Assembly: GCA_027625915.1 (NCBI GenBank)
Contig: JANTQA010000047.1
Location: 4,774,001 to 4,838,000, forward strand
DNA from: Anaeramoeba flamelloides
Taxonomy: Eukaryota > Metamonada > Anaeramoebidae
Direction: 5' to 3'
Length of the DNA stretch: 64,000 bases
Shown here in pieces: positions 24,191 to 35,884 of the stretch. Both the position numbers and the translations under genes were made by a program. Position 1 is the first letter of the stretch. Each line of letters opens with the position of its first letter. Below the pieces are notes generated by a model. It made no database searches and was not told the DNA's origin. It worked only from the letters and a program-made list of their open reading frames with translations.

Positions 24191-24452
24191 CTCATTTTTT
24201 TAGGGTAGCTAAATCTATTTTTAAATTCAAGTTCACAAAAATTCTGTAAAAATAAAATCATTATTTATCAAAAATTTTTACTATTACTTTTTTGTTAACT
24301 TTGAAAAATTGAAAAATTCTTTCCCTTTTCTGACGTTATATTCATTTAAAACTACTCAAACATCAAAAGTTAAACCAAAATTATTAAATTTCAAAAGAAA
24401 ATGAAAAAAAATCTTGAAAAAATCAGAAAAATTTGGGAAAATATTGATTTTA

Positions 24453-24648
24453 CAGCCAGTTCCACTTTTAAGGCATAAACTTCAACGAAAATTAAGGTAC
24501 GCATCAAATCTCAAATTAAAGCACATTTTTTGGAATTTTTTTTTCACAAATTATTCTACTAGAATTTAAATTTTGTGCCTTAATTCGTGAGATTTTTTAG
24601 TGCCTTAAATTTAATTGCAAGTTTGTGTTTTAAATTAGAAACTGACTG
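24453..24648. mobile_element. MITE family 1, copy 2 (196 bp, TA target duplication)
   Basis: The left end is CAGCCAGTTCCACTTTTAAG and the right end AACTGACTG, both flanked by TA (24451-24452 and 24649-24650). Same length as the copy at 5719-5914. Confidence 0.88.
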
Positions 24649-25310
24649 TATATGCATTTTTTGTACAATTTTTCTCTCCTTGATCAAACTATTCTCAAAT
24701 AAAAAATAGAGTGTGTAGATTCTTCATCAATATATGTAATACAAATATAGCCCTAAAAAAAAACACCCAAATCCAAAACTCGAAAGATTTTCAATCTATT
24801 CTTTTTAAAATTAAAAGCCAAGCCAACTCAAATGAATAAGTATCTAAGGTTATTATCTAACCTTTTTTTTAGATTCATGAAAACATTAAATCTTACACCT
24901 ACTCCAAACCAACAAACATGGTAAAATATTATCCAACATTTTAAACCTTTTAGAAAATGTAAAACATCTTCAAAAAGCAAAAACCGCAACACTAATTATC
25001 CCGCAACAGCCAGAAGCCCGTTATTTATAATAAAACACAGCCTGTCTTAAAACAATACCTAATAAAACAAATCTTTGGAAATTAAAAAAGAATAAAAAAT
25101 TAAAAAAAAATCTAGAATAAATTATATATTTGTTTTCAAAAAAGTGAAGAAAAAAAGATTTGAAAAAGGTTTTCAGAATATTGCTCAATTTCATTTTTTA
25201 AATGGTTTTTGATGTTCTTTTAAAACCCCCTTGTCTTCACCTTTGAGGAAAAATTACTGAAAATGATAATATAAAAACCATCACTTCTAATCCTTTCTTC
25301 GTTGATCTCT

Positions 25311-26555
25311 TTATTTCTTTTTATCGGATTTTTGGATTTGTAATAAAGATTTAATAGGCCCGCGGCAAAGAGGGCATTTATCAGATCTTGTTCTTAAATA
25401 TTCTGCACAGTTGTGGCACATGCAGCAATGCCTGCAGGGTAAAATCGTTGTATCTGTGTCGGCATCTAAGCAAATCACACATTGCTTTCGGCTTTCTGAG
25501 ATTTGGTTGTTATTTTGTTTTTGTGTTTTCTTTTGTTTTTTATTCTTTTCTTTCTCTTTCTCTTTTTCCTTTTCGTTTTCGTTTTCGTTTTCGTTGCCGT
25601 TTTTGTTTTTGTTTTTGTTTCCGTTTCCGTTTCCGTTTTCGTTTCCTTTTCCTTTTTCATTTTCATTGTCGTTATCCAAACCATATATTTCTTTTAATAA
25701 ATAGGTCTTCCCTTCAATGGTAATCTTCTGTTTTAAAACTCGCACGGAAAATGTTTTAGTGTTTTTGTTGTAGACAAAGGTTGCAAAGGTCCTTTGGCTT
25801 TGGTTATTTCTTAACACGTTTGGTTTAATTTTTTCGATTTTGCCAAGGTTTGCTTCGATCACAATCAAAACGGGGAATATTTCATAGACTTTTGTTTGTT
25901 TTTGTTTTTGCTTTTGTTTTTGCTTTTGTTTTTTCACATCCCTTTCTTTTTCGTTAGTTTTTTTGACTCCCCAATTTTGGTTTTTCATCATTAATTCCTT
26001 TCTTAGCTGCTTTGGGCTTTTATAAAAGACATACTCGTTGTGGTTTTTTAAATGATCCGACAATTCAATGGAATGCTCGTCGGATTGGATGAATGACTGA
26101 GAGATGCCCTGATCAAATTTCACCCTCGCTCGGTTGCTTGGGTGATCAATCTCACTTTTAATAAAGATGCTCTTGTCTTTTTGTAAATACTCATTCGAGC
26201 ACCAAAAGACACGAATGATAACAGGCACAGCAGTATCAAACTTGAAAGACAACTTGTACCTTGTCGGCGTGCTTTCAGAGCCCAATTCCATTTCTTCGTT
26301 AGCAACAGGAATGATTTTTAATGATCCTTTTTGTAAATTGATATTATTACGGACAGTCACCGTTTCGTGGATCTTTGGCACAACCTTGGGCTTGTCCTTG
26401 GGCACTTCAAGACCCAACAAGGTTGCTATCTCGGGGCTGAGTGTATTTAAATTGCCGCCATAGTTCCCGTTGCCCCCATAATACATACCTCCTCCCCCTC
26501 CTCTTCCTCCTCGTTGGTTTTGCCTCCTGTTTTGAGATCTATTTTTGTTACCCAT
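25311..26555 (-). CDS. MGRN1/LUL-type RING E3 ubiquitin ligase
   Basis: Single exon, 414 residues. It belongs to the Mahogunin/MGRN1 and plant LUL (LOG2-like) family, which ubiquitinates membrane and trafficking proteins. The N-terminus MGNKNRSQ offers glycine-2 for myristoylation, as in plant LULs, followed by a basic and glycine-rich stretch. The family domain spans about residues 65-290 (ETVTVRNNINLQKGSLKI; then FSVRVLKQKITIEGKTYLL and KEIYGLDN). A C3HC4 RING lies at 359-397 (C359, C362, C374, H376, C380, C383, C394, C397), followed by the conserved tail IKSLLQI. Two low-complexity inserts are peculiar to this copy: a KQ repeat near residue 215 and a long N/E/K/G repeat just before the RING. 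The RING residues are intact, so activity is expected. Substrates are unknown. The start is the first ATG. Confidence 0.94.
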   Translation of the reverse strand: MGNKNRSQNRRQNQRGGRGGGGGMYYGGNGNYGGNLNTLSPEIATLLGLEVPKDKPKVVPKIHETVTVRNNINLQKGSLKIIPVANEEMELGSESTPTRYKLSFKFDTAVPVIIRVFWCSNEYLQKDKSIFIKSEIDHPSNRARVKFDQGISQSFIQSDEHSIELSDHLKNHNEYVFYKSPKQLRKELMMKNQNWGVKKTNEKERDVKKQKQKQKQKQKQTKVYEIFPVLIVIEANLGKIEKIKPNVLRNNQSQRTFATFVYNKNTKTFSVRVLKQKITIEGKTYLLKEIYGLDNDNENEKGKGNENGNGNGNKNKNKNGNENENENEKEKEKEKEKNKKQKKTQKQNNNQISESRKQCVICLDADTDTTILPCRHCCMCHNCAEYLRTRSDKCPLCRGPIKSLLQIQKSDKKK

Positions 26556-26966
26556 AAAAAGTTGTCGACGAAGTATAAGGTTATTCTTTTTTTTATTAAA
26601 GTTTTTTCAAAAAAAAATGAAATAAAAATCAGTAATTTTGGTTCATCTCTTGAATTTATTACTTACAACTTATCAAACTCTGCCGCTTTTTTTTTTGGCT
26701 GTCACTTTTCCAGATCTGGTCTATTTAAGTTCTCGTCTTGAACCTATCATCAAAAATATGTCACTTCTTTCCTAATTATCTCAAGATTTTTTGTAAATTC
26801 GGTGCTCTTTCAAACCTATAAATCATTTTACGGGAATCTGAAAACTTTCCAACCTTTCAATCACATCCAAAAATTTGTAAATGTTTGCGATCTTTTACAT
26901 TTTTTACCAAAGATTCAAAAAAATTATTTTTTTATTTTTGCTTCAAATAAAATCATCTAAAGTATT

Positions 26967-27087
26967 AAAAAATCTCCTGTCTTTTACAAAGTTTGATACT
27001 TGTACAAAGTATAGCTCTTTTAAAAGGGTTGGAAAGTGTTCGAGTGTTTGAAAGATTCGAGGCTTTGTAAAAGTCGGGAGATTTTTA
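26967..27087. repeat. Hairpin element with 25-bp arms
   Basis: The arms 26967-26991 (AAATCTCCTGTCTTTTACAAAG) and 27063-27087 are inverted with only two or three mismatches. About 70 bp lie between them. It sits about 410-530 bp upstream of the RING gene. It could be a tiny MITE or a transcribed hairpin. Confidence 0.55.
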
Positions 27088-27475
27088 TTACTAATCTCTT
27101 ATTTTGCTTTCTAATTTTATTCTTTATTTTAAGAAACAAATTTAACGACGACGTGTGCAAACAAGATTTAAAGTGTCGTGTGTTTTAAAGAGGGGTTGGT
27201 TGTTGGTAAATCTCACAAATTTGTATTCAGTGAGATCTACGATGGAAAAAATTCAATATTTTTTTCCTAAAATTTTTTATTGCTTGATCTCTTAAAAAAT
27301 GAAAAAGTAGGTTGCTGAAAATCAACTTTTTGAGATAAAATTCCTGAAAAACAATTGTTAGTGCACTTACAGGTTGTTGATAAAATTCTTTTTTTTTGGA
27401 TTGTGGGTTGAGCGGAGAAAGGTCTAAAAATTGTTAGTATAAATCAAAATGGAGCAAAAGGCAAAAACTTTGGTA

Positions 27476-27691
27476 TTATTTAGTATCTTTTTCTGGTTTG
27501 ATTAGAATTTGATAAAAGCTTGATGAAGTATTTGGTATTAATAGGAACGGTCCAAAATCACAATTTTCCAAAATAAAAAGATTATTTTTTATTGACGGAT
27601 TTATTACTTTTTGTTTAAAAATAACGAAACTCTTGAAAGAGTTTTTACATTTTTGATTTTCATTTAGATCCTTGAATGAAAAATTCCCCAA
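27476..27691 (-). other. Possible exon or gene fragment
   Basis: An open stretch of about 72 codons ending at TAA (27476). It begins just after a stop and lacks an ATG. The protein reads GNFSFKDLNENQKCKNSFKS and ends FYQILIKPEKDTK. Composition is more protein-like than the surrounding sequence. I do not recognise the family and could not find a partner exon. Confidence 0.25.
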
Positions 27692-30600
27692 AACGCCACC
27701 TTAAACACCCCATCCTAATTTATAATCAAACTAACGATTATGTTTTTGCTAGAAATGATATTTACATATGGAATTCAAAAGGGATAAAATTTGAAACTAA
27801 TTCTTTTTTTTTTTCAATTCACAGATATTATTTTCATTAAGATATTTCGTCAATGAACACTATGTTTTGAATAAAAAAGGGTGAAAGAAATAAATAGAGA
27901 TCATAAATTTTAAACTATTTCTTGGCAAACCCTATTTGTAAAAGAAAAAAGGAATCTTGAAATGAAAAATTTTTCGTATTTTTGGGTATATAACTACAAG
28001 ACAAGGAAAATTTTTTTAAAAAAAAAAATCTCTAAATTTTGTATTTTTGAAATACAGTCATATAATAGACATTATTATACATAAGAATTTTGAAAAAGGT
28101 TTACAACTTTAGTAGATATTAATGGGAATTGATAAAAAAAATGAAACGTTTTAGTAATATTTTTTTATTTTTTTTTAATTGTAAAATTTTTTGAAATTTT
28201 TTATTAGACTTATTGAAGATATTATTTTAATCTCTTTTTTTAATTGTATAAAAAGAATCTTTTTTTTCAATTTTAAAATAAAATATTTCTTTCAAAAGAT
28301 ATTGCTAAATTAAATTGAAAAAAATGATTATTTTTCTATTTTTGGGATATTTATTTATAATTTTATATTTTTTCATGTTTGGGTTTTAGTATATATCCCC
28401 TGTTTTTTTTTTTCCAGCAAATTGTTTTAACATTTATTCTTTTTTTCATTCTTAATATCAATCTAAATCTCATTCGTTCTAACTTAACTAAAAAAAAATA
28501 ATACTCCAAAAATTTGAGTTTTTTTTTCAAAATTACCGAATTTTGTAAAAGGGCGTATTTGTATCTTGGTGATTTTAATAGCTATCTATTCTTTTAATTG
28601 AATAAAATTATCATAACTTTCAATAAATAATTTATAAATAAAGTATAACTGAAATCCAAAGTGTAGTTTTGATTAACTTTAATTTTCATAATTTATTATT
28701 TCCTGTGAGTACTAACATAGAAAAAAAAATGATAACACAAAAATAAACCGAATGTTCAGAGTATCTTGTATATGGTTTCTATCAAAAATCTAATATAGAG
28801 AATTTCTAATATTGAAAGAGTTGTTGAGGATTCTTGTCCCATCCAATATAGGTAAAAAAAGAGCCAAACAAAGAAATATAATCATACAATTACAAGATTT
28901 AATTTGAAGACGATTGACTAAAGGAATAAAGGAAAATGATATGAAATTGTAGAAACATTTTTTTTTTCTAAAAACTTGGAAAAATTAATACTGTTAATTA
29001 CAAAATAAAATGATCCACATTTTCATTTAGCTTTCCAAAAAAAACATATATCTCAAGAATTAATATAAAACATCAAAGGCACCAATTCTCAAAAGGAAAA
29101 TGTATAATATAAGATTTTTTTCAGAATTAAAAATTTGTAAAGTCCATTTAATTTAAAAATCTTTTTTTTAGAAAGTTGAATGAAAAATTTATTCTATTTA
29201 TTTTGAAACAAATAGTATCTCATTTTGACAATATGTGGGGATAATAGCAAAAAAGATTTAAGAAACTCTTTTTATCCTTATTCTTGTTTTTTTTTTTTTT
29301 TTTTGTATTTATTCAAATTAAAAGATTTGGTTGTTGTGGTTTTGATTTAGTTGTGTTTAAATTTGGTTGAATTAGATCTCTTTTATGATGAGATTAGTCT
29401 TGGTGGTTGTAAAAGAAACACGTTGAATATATGATCTATTGTAATTATTGTTTGATTTGAAAATAAACTAAATTTCATCAATAATTACTAATTATATTTT
29501 TTTACTTTTTTTTATTTTATTTTTACATTTTTTTTTTTTATTTTGTGTGAAAAAACAAATATTACTCATTTATAGAACTGAATATTAAAATATTAGTATT
29601 TTTCTTATAATAGATAACTTCAATTTATTAAATATTTATTTTCAAATGTTGATTTTTTGGGGCAAATAATTTTGAAATGGAGTTTATAATTTTATTGAAC
29701 TGTATTTTTAATGAAACACAAAATAAAAACAGAAAACCATAGTTATTGAAAAAAAGGTTACGTTAAAAAAAAAAAACAACATTGATTTAAAAAATAATAT
29801 ATATAATTTTCAAAAAAAAGTGAACACCTTTATCTAACTAAACTGTACTTTGTGAAGATTCTAAATTGAAAATTTTTTCCCCTTTATCTTATGAATACAA
29901 ATAATTCGACTCAATCGCCTTTTGAAAAAGGATAGACTTTAATATGTTTCTGAGTCCATAAAAGTATTTGTAGTTATTCACAATACCAACTTTAACAATC
30001 CAAAATGGTTTTAAGCAAATTAGTTAAATTAAAATAGGAGAGAATTTACCTTCTCCTCGATTAAATTTACTATTTTTAATCTTTACAACAAACCAAATGC
30101 TTTCTGAAGATTATCAAATTTTTAAAGCTAACTTGTGAAAAATAATTCAATTCTTAAAAAATTTTTTTACAAAAAAACGTAATTTCCAAAAAGAAAAATA
30201 GAAAAATAGAAAAAAAGATCAAACCACAATTCAAAAACAAAACTTAGATATCAAAAAGAATATTATTGTTTTGGATCCAAAACCCCATCTTATATCTTTA
30301 ATTTGAACAAACAAATACTTTGAAAAAGAAAAAGGAAAAAGAAAAAAATCATTTTTTCCCTTTTATCTTTTTTTGAAAGACCGTAACATACTACGTGATT
30401 TCAAAAGTTTTTGTTTTATTCTTCAACTCAATTATTTTTTTGAAAATAATTCCTCAAAAAAACAAAATTTTTCACAAAAGTGTTGATCATTAACCAAATC
30501 TACTTTCACGATCGTTTTTTATAATTTCCCCACTTACGATAATCGAAATTCCCATTTAACAATTTGGGAATAACACTCTTCACCATTCCGCTAACCTAAA

Positions 30601-30701
30601 CCCAACTCGAAATTCGGGTCTTTTTAGTCCCATTTCGTAATATATTCTAAATTAATTATTACCGAATAAAAACACCAAAAAAACACCAACAACCATAAAC
30701 A

Positions 30702-31805
30702 ATGTCAATCCAAACAAACAAAAACAAGTCAAATACTTGTTCAAAACAATCTCAACAGCAAAAACCAAAAAAGAATTGCAACAAATCTGAAGAAAAAACC
30801 AAATCTAAAAATTCTCTTCAAATAACGAACAAAAGAAAACGAAAACAAATGCTCCAAGAGGAAGAAGCAAATGAAGACGAAGAAGGAGAGCAGGACCAAC
30901 AAAACCACGATCAGTTAAATCAAAAAACAGTAAATCCAAAAAATGAAATAAAAAAAGATCGAGATGAAGAAGAAACCAAGAAAGAAGAACAAAAATACAA
31001 AAGAGCAAGACTCATTTTGAAAAGGGTGGTCAAGAAAAAAAAAATAAAAATCGAGAAACTCTCGGAAAAACAAGTTGAAAAATTCCAAAAGAAAAGAAAC
31101 AGAAGAAATGCACGAAGATTTCGAAAAAGAAAAAAAATTTATTTGGAACAACTTGAAGACGAATCAAAAAGCTTGAAAATAACAAACAATTCTCTTCAGG
31201 CGGAGCTCGGGGAAATAAATAATGAAAATTCGTTACTGAGGATTGAGGTTCAAAAATTAAAAGAATTACTAAAAGAAGAATACCAAGATCAAGGCCAATC
31301 CCAACAGGAAACCAAAAAGCAAAGTGAAATGAAGCAGAGAAAGGAAAAAGATAATTTACCACTTTATTATGATGAAGATGATTATCCAGATGTTGTATTA
31401 GAAGCAGCGCTTGATCATAACTCTTTGACAAATGATCAAAACATAACAAATTCAAACACAACAAAAATGAAAGATCAGAGAACGAAAAAGGCAAATTCAA
31501 ACATAATCCAAAACGTACCAATTGAAAACAAAAAAAATGAAAATAACAAGCCCAAAACAAAAACAAAAATCAAGTTTTCTGAAATTAATAACACAAGAAC
31601 AATAAAGCAACAACAAGAAGAAGTTAAAATGAATTTTGGAGATTTCATTAATTTTGATCCAAAACAAAATTGTAATAATAACTTGATGGATGAAGAGCTT
31701 GATTTTTTTTCTTTTTCACAATTTGAAAATGTTGATCAATCAATTTATGATGATTTTTTATTGAAAAATTTTGAAGAGGAAAGTGCAGAACCCCAATGGT
31801 TGTAA
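30702..31805 (+). CDS. bZIP transcription factor
   Basis: Single exon, 367 residues, starting at the first ATG after an A-rich leader. Residues 1-128 are charged, glutamine- and lysine-rich and probably disordered. The basic region lies at about 129-145 (KKRNRRNARRFRKRKK) and keeps the DNA-contacting Asn and Arg of the bZIP signature. A coiled-coil zipper follows at about 148-190 (LEQLEDESKSLKITNNSL, then IEVQKLKELL), so the protein should bind DNA as a dimer. The C-terminal tail (about 330-367) is acidic and aromatic (MDEELDFFSFSQFENVDQ), the usual look of an activation domain; that role is inference. The family cannot be placed more finely. The gene is divergent from the RING gene across about 4 kb. 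Confidence 0.92.
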   Translation: MSIQTNKNKSNTCSKQSQQQKPKKNCNKSEEKTKSKNSLQITNKRKRKQMLQEEEANEDEEGEQDQQNHDQLNQKTVNPKNEIKKDRDEEETKKEEQKYKRARLILKRVVKKKKIKIEKLSEKQVEKFQKKRNRRNARRFRKRKKIYLEQLEDESKSLKITNNSLQAELGEINNENSLLRIEVQKLKELLKEEYQDQGQSQQETKKQSEMKQRKEKDNLPLYYDEDDYPDVVLEAALDHNSLTNDQNITNSNTTKMKDQRTKKANSNIIQNVPIENKKNENNKPKTKTKIKFSEINNTRTIKQQQEEVKMNFGDFINFDPKQNCNNNLMDEELDFFSFSQFENVDQSIYDDFLLKNFEEESAEPQWL

Positions 31806-32439
31806 TACAAACCATTCATAAATTATCCTTTATTTTTTTTTATTGATATTCTTTAAAAAATTTTTTTTTTTATATTTTATATTTTATTTTACTTTTCAAT
31901 TTTAGCTCAGTTTGGTTTCAGAAATCACTAAAATAAGAATAATCAATACCTTTAAATTATATTCTATTTTTAATTTTTTTTTGATTTTTTCTTTTTATTT
32001 TTCTTTTTCTTTTTATGATTAATTAGTTCATTTTTTTTATTTTGTTAGAATTTGAATCATTCTAAAAACGTGTTACCAAAACAATTTTTTAAATAATATT
32101 TAAAAGAATTTATCAATCACAATAGTCCGATTTTCACAACTTTACTAAGAACTTTTTTACAATATTTTTATCAGACGAATCTGGGGTTTAAGAATGAAAA
32201 TATCTAATTGAAAAAAATACTTCTATTTTATTTAATTATGAATGGTTGTAAAATTCAATATTTTCCCAGATTTTAAAAACCTTTTTAAATGATTTCAAAA
32301 TAAAACCAGATTTAGAAATGTGGTTTATTAAGCTGATAAAATACAATTCAAATAAAATGCTCAACAAAATTAAAAAATTTTTACTAGTGTACATTTGGAA
32401 TTTAATAGAAAAAGTATTACAGAATGAATATTGTTTGGA

Positions 32440-32700
32440 TTTTTATTACCATATTAATATATTATTACCAAATTAGTTGATATTTCACCAAAAATTGTTG
32501 ATCGATCAAATGATAAGATACCATCAACCTATTATAAACGAGGTTTAATATTTAACTATACACATCTATAACCTATATTCATTGAAAAAAAAATTACAGA
32601 TCTAAAGATAGAGATTAGGTAAATTTTAAAAAAATAAATAAAAATAAAACTGAAGAAACAAAAAATGAAATAATTTTTAAAATCAAAATTCCCACTAAAT
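32440..32700 (-). repeat. Dispersed repeat C, copy 2 (inverted)
   Basis: Reverse complement of the block at 15830-16080 (AATTGTTGATCGATCAAATG and flanks). It lies head to head with repeat B at 32790-33330, so the two may be arms of one element. Confidence 0.5.
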
Positions 32701-32789
32701 TGAACCTTAAACTGTTATTTTTATTCTTTAAACTGTTTTAACCCCTTACATATTTTTGGAATATAACCTCAAATTCATAATTTGACACA

Positions 32790-33330
32790 TGATTAAAATA
32801 TTTATAAGAATCACAATAATACAATTTCATTCAAATTAAAAATAATTTTTATTTTTCAAAAATATAAAAATTATTTTTTCATCTTTTAGTTTGTTATTTT
32901 CATTTTATTTTTTGAATTATATAACCTGTTTCGTTTGATAAATATATTTTACAAAAGTTGATATTAGGTTAAAGTTGGGTTCTTAAAAATAGAATAACTG
33001 AAAAAAATTCTTTGATGGAATCTAAACATTTGATTAATCAAAATTTAAAAGAATTTAAAGGAATTTACTGATACATTTTTTTTGGCCCCATCTCAAAAAT
33101 TTCAACACATCTAGTGATAATTTATTAGTATTTATAATTATTTTTTTTTTTTTTTTGTGATTATTGTAAATTATAAAAAATTATTAAAATTTCAATTTTT
33201 AATGGATGATTCTAATTTGGTATTTGTTCTAGAATTGATTAAAAAGATTTTTTTTCCCCAAATTGAATTTTTTTCTGTTAAAAATTTTAAATTAGGGTTT
33301 AGTTTAAAGAAAGAAAAAAGTGCCAAACCA
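32790..33330 (+). repeat. Dispersed repeat B, copy 2
   Basis: Matches 15160-15700 in order and strand: AATACAATTTCATTCAAATT, then TTTTTTCATCTTTTAGTTTG, then CATTTGATTAATCAA and GAATTTACTGATACATTTT. Diverged and non-coding. Confidence 0.58.
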
Positions 33331-33940
33331 AATAATAAATAAGAACAATTACAAATTCTATCTAATAAAGTACTCTCTCTAAAAAAAAATATTGTTTTGG
33401 AAATATAGGTCAACGCATTGTGGGGTTATGTTCGTTAACATTTGATACCCAGAATAACAATTTAATTCCGATATGATAGAAATTACTATTTTACAAAATC
33501 AAAATATTTAATTGGAAGTTAATCTCAGAAACCACAAAAAAATCATAATTCTTCAAATACACATATTATCTAGTACCCAACCAAAGATTTTGAAAAAACC
33601 AAATTAGAACTAAAAGGACTGGATTTAGGGTTTTAGTAATTACTTTGTATTACTTATATGATCAGTTAAAAATTTGAAATTAAAAAATTCTTGTGGGTTT
33701 CAAGAGATAAAGGACATAATTCCACAATACTTTGACTCAAACACCCTATGCAATGACTTTTTTTGATAGTCATTAACTATTATAGTAAAAAGATAAGAAA
33801 AAGAAATAAAGTGAAAATTTTTTTTTCAATTTTTATTCGAATTCTTTAAGGGGCTAGTGACTATTATTTACCCCCCCCCCTATGGTAAATTAGTAACATT
33901 TTACACAAGATAAAAATTAAAATTGATAAAAAAACTTTAT

Positions 33941-34038
33941 TTATTTTATTATTATTATTTAAGGGAGGAGTTATTAACTCCTGTTGTGTACCGGAATTAC
34001 TAAATTTTTATTTAGGAATTTTAAAAAATTTTATTTAT
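33941..34038 (-). mobile_element. Truncated LINE tail (about 98 bp) with 9-bp direct repeats
   Basis: Reads GGGAGGAGTTATTAACTCCT on +, nearly identical to the 3' end of the LINE at 39.7 kb, and keeps the second hairpin (CTAAATTTTTATTTAG). Direct repeats aaactttat lie at 33932-33940 and 34039-34047. Close similarity to the 39.7-kb tail suggests a recent insertion. Confidence 0.75.
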
Positions 34039-35219
34039 AAACTTTATAGAAATCAGTTAACATTTTTAATATAAATTAAATTTTCATAATTAATTTTCAG
34101 TAAAAAGATCTTGATCGTTTTTGTTTGGATGTTAGGATCTAAAAAGAAAAATGAAAATTATTACCAAATATTTTTATTTTTATGAAACTTCATTATTAGT
34201 AATTTCTGAGAGTTTGTAGGAACAAATCGCATTGAAAATTTAATCTGGTTTTAAAAATAATTGAAAAATAAACCAAATATAGAATCATTAATTATTCTTA
34301 CAGAAATAGTTCATTATATTATTTATAATTATTTATTAAATTTCTTGAAATTTAAAAGATTTAATAATATTATTTTTCAAATTTTCAGAGTTTAAAAAAC
34401 AAATTATCAGTATTAAAAACAAGTTAATTGTGAATATCGATTTTTTTTTTGTTTTATTAATATTATTTATTTGAATATGTTTTTTCTTTAGGAAAATCTT
34501 TGAAAAATTAAGAAATAATAATTAAATCAATTGATCCATTCAAACGCTGGGTTGTTAATAATCCACTGAACCGATTAAGATTGTATTATGAATTATTGAT
34601 TATAAATAATCCAATTAAAAAGTATTTCTTTAAAATTAATAGTTGAATTTTCTAGGTTTAAAAAAAAAGTATTTTGAGAGTATATTTTATCTGTAAGTTT
34701 TTTTTCTGTATTTTTTTATTTAACTAAAAGAAAAAATTGATTTGGACTGTTTTTTTGAATCAAAAAATTTATATTTTTAAAAGTTTAAAAATAATTATTA
34801 TATTTTTTTTGGAATCTAGTAGATTTTTTATATATTGAGTTATTCGAAAACTATGTAGTTTTATTTTTAAAATGAATTCTAGTACAGTTTTTTTTTTTAC
34901 AGAAAATAATGTTTCTATCTTCTTCAACAATAAGTATCTTGCTTTTATGAAATGTTTTGAAAATATGTTGGATTTTGAGATTTTCAAAAATCAGAAATCT
35001 TTAATCAAAATACTAAAAACAATAATTCCTTTATAAAAAAATAATTTTAAAAGTAAGTTAGATTTTTGGATTACTCAGATTTCCACTTCATTTTTCAATT
35101 GTCAATATGAGGTGTTTTTATATATGTATTTTTATTTTTTTTTTTAAAATTTACTAGATTTTTTTCAGTTTACTATCCCTGTATTTTAAAGTTCTAAAAA
35201 TGTACATTTAACAAAAGAT

Positions 35220-35750
35220 CATTGTCAAATATCTGTATACAATTTTAATTTTAATTACAAAAAGAAATTCAAATCAAATAAATCAAAAATTAAAATCAAT
35301 ATATGAAATTCTAATTCAATTTGGATTAAAACTTAATAAAGATAAAACAGTTGCTTCAAAAGATTTCAACAATTAAATAATTGAGTATTTATTTAGATAA
35401 ATTTTTACATATATTTTATTATTCTAAAAAAAACTCAAGAACCCTCTAAAGATTGCAAAAAAATATTTAATAACACTTCTCTGAATAATATTTTAAAAAT
35501 TAGATTATTTAAATCTTATATTTAGTCCTATTTGATATATGATTTTAAAAATATATAATTATGAAATAAAAACTATGAATTATTTAAATTCTTGAACAAA
35601 TTCACGCATCACTCGAATACATAATATAAACATAAACACATCAATTGTTCTTTCTAAAAGCCGAATTTAAATATTGAAAACATGAAAATTTAAGTAAACA
35701 AAATAAAAATTCAAATCCAAAAATACTTTCAAAATTTTATCTCTGCCTTA
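35220..35750 (+). mobile_element. Decayed LINE reverse-transcriptase fragment
   Basis: On the plus strand the region encodes EILIQFGLKLNKDKT, matching IIKDFGMNPNDDKT of the LINE at 39.7-41.3 kb. It then has ILKIRLFKSYI matching LKIQFFKAVL, and a KFLNKF block matching KITKFL. The frame is broken by several stops. No endonuclease part is seen and both ends are indistinct. Confidence 0.6.
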
Positions 35751-35884
35751 CTTTGAAAAAATAATAAAATTTAATCAATGTATAAACAATAAAATCAATT
35801 TTAATTCAAAATATTTCATCGAATTTCCGACTATATTGGAATTTACTTTATGAATCAAAATCTAATAATTAAAAAGATTATCTT

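Larger units (their letters stand above)
19707..25310. other. Long intergenic region upstream of G-alpha
   Basis: About 5.6 kb. It holds a family 2 MITE (20228-20391), a short LINE tail insertion with target duplication (20796-20924), dispersed repeats L (21895-22140), I (22320-22410) and N (22790-23060), a copy of the element also seen at 37.3-38.4 kb (23880-24190), and a family 1 MITE (24453-24648). The first 200 bp or so would be the G-alpha promoter. The stretch 24960-25080 is less AT-rich but has no frame I can support. Confidence 0.6.
26556..30701. other. Divergent intergenic region between the RING and bZIP genes
   Basis: About 4.1 kb between two divergent genes, so both promoters lie here. 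It contains a small hairpin element (26967-27087). A minus-strand open stretch at 27476-27691 has ordinary protein composition (KSFVIFKQKVINPSIKNN, then ILENCDFGPFLLIPNTSSSF) but no ATG, so it may be an exon or a fossil. The rest is AT-rich with poly(T) and poly(A) runs. No RNA gene was recognised. Confidence 0.55.

Noticed and set aside
24058-24261. Minus-strand 67-codon frame
   Set aside because: Falls within a dispersed repeat also found at 38.2 kb, where the frame is not kept.
25388-25723. Plus-strand frames rich in Phe, Ser, Arg and Val across the RING gene
   Set aside because: Shadows of the lysine- and glutamate-rich low-complexity part of the RING protein on the other strand.
30805-31566. 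Minus-strand frames rich in Phe and Leu across the bZIP gene
   Set aside because: Antisense shadows of an A-rich coding region. The bZIP motif on the plus strand explains the open frame.
33871-33882. Run of ten C, and a G run at 56891
   Set aside because: Isolated homopolymers with no surrounding structure; possibly assembly-sensitive sites.
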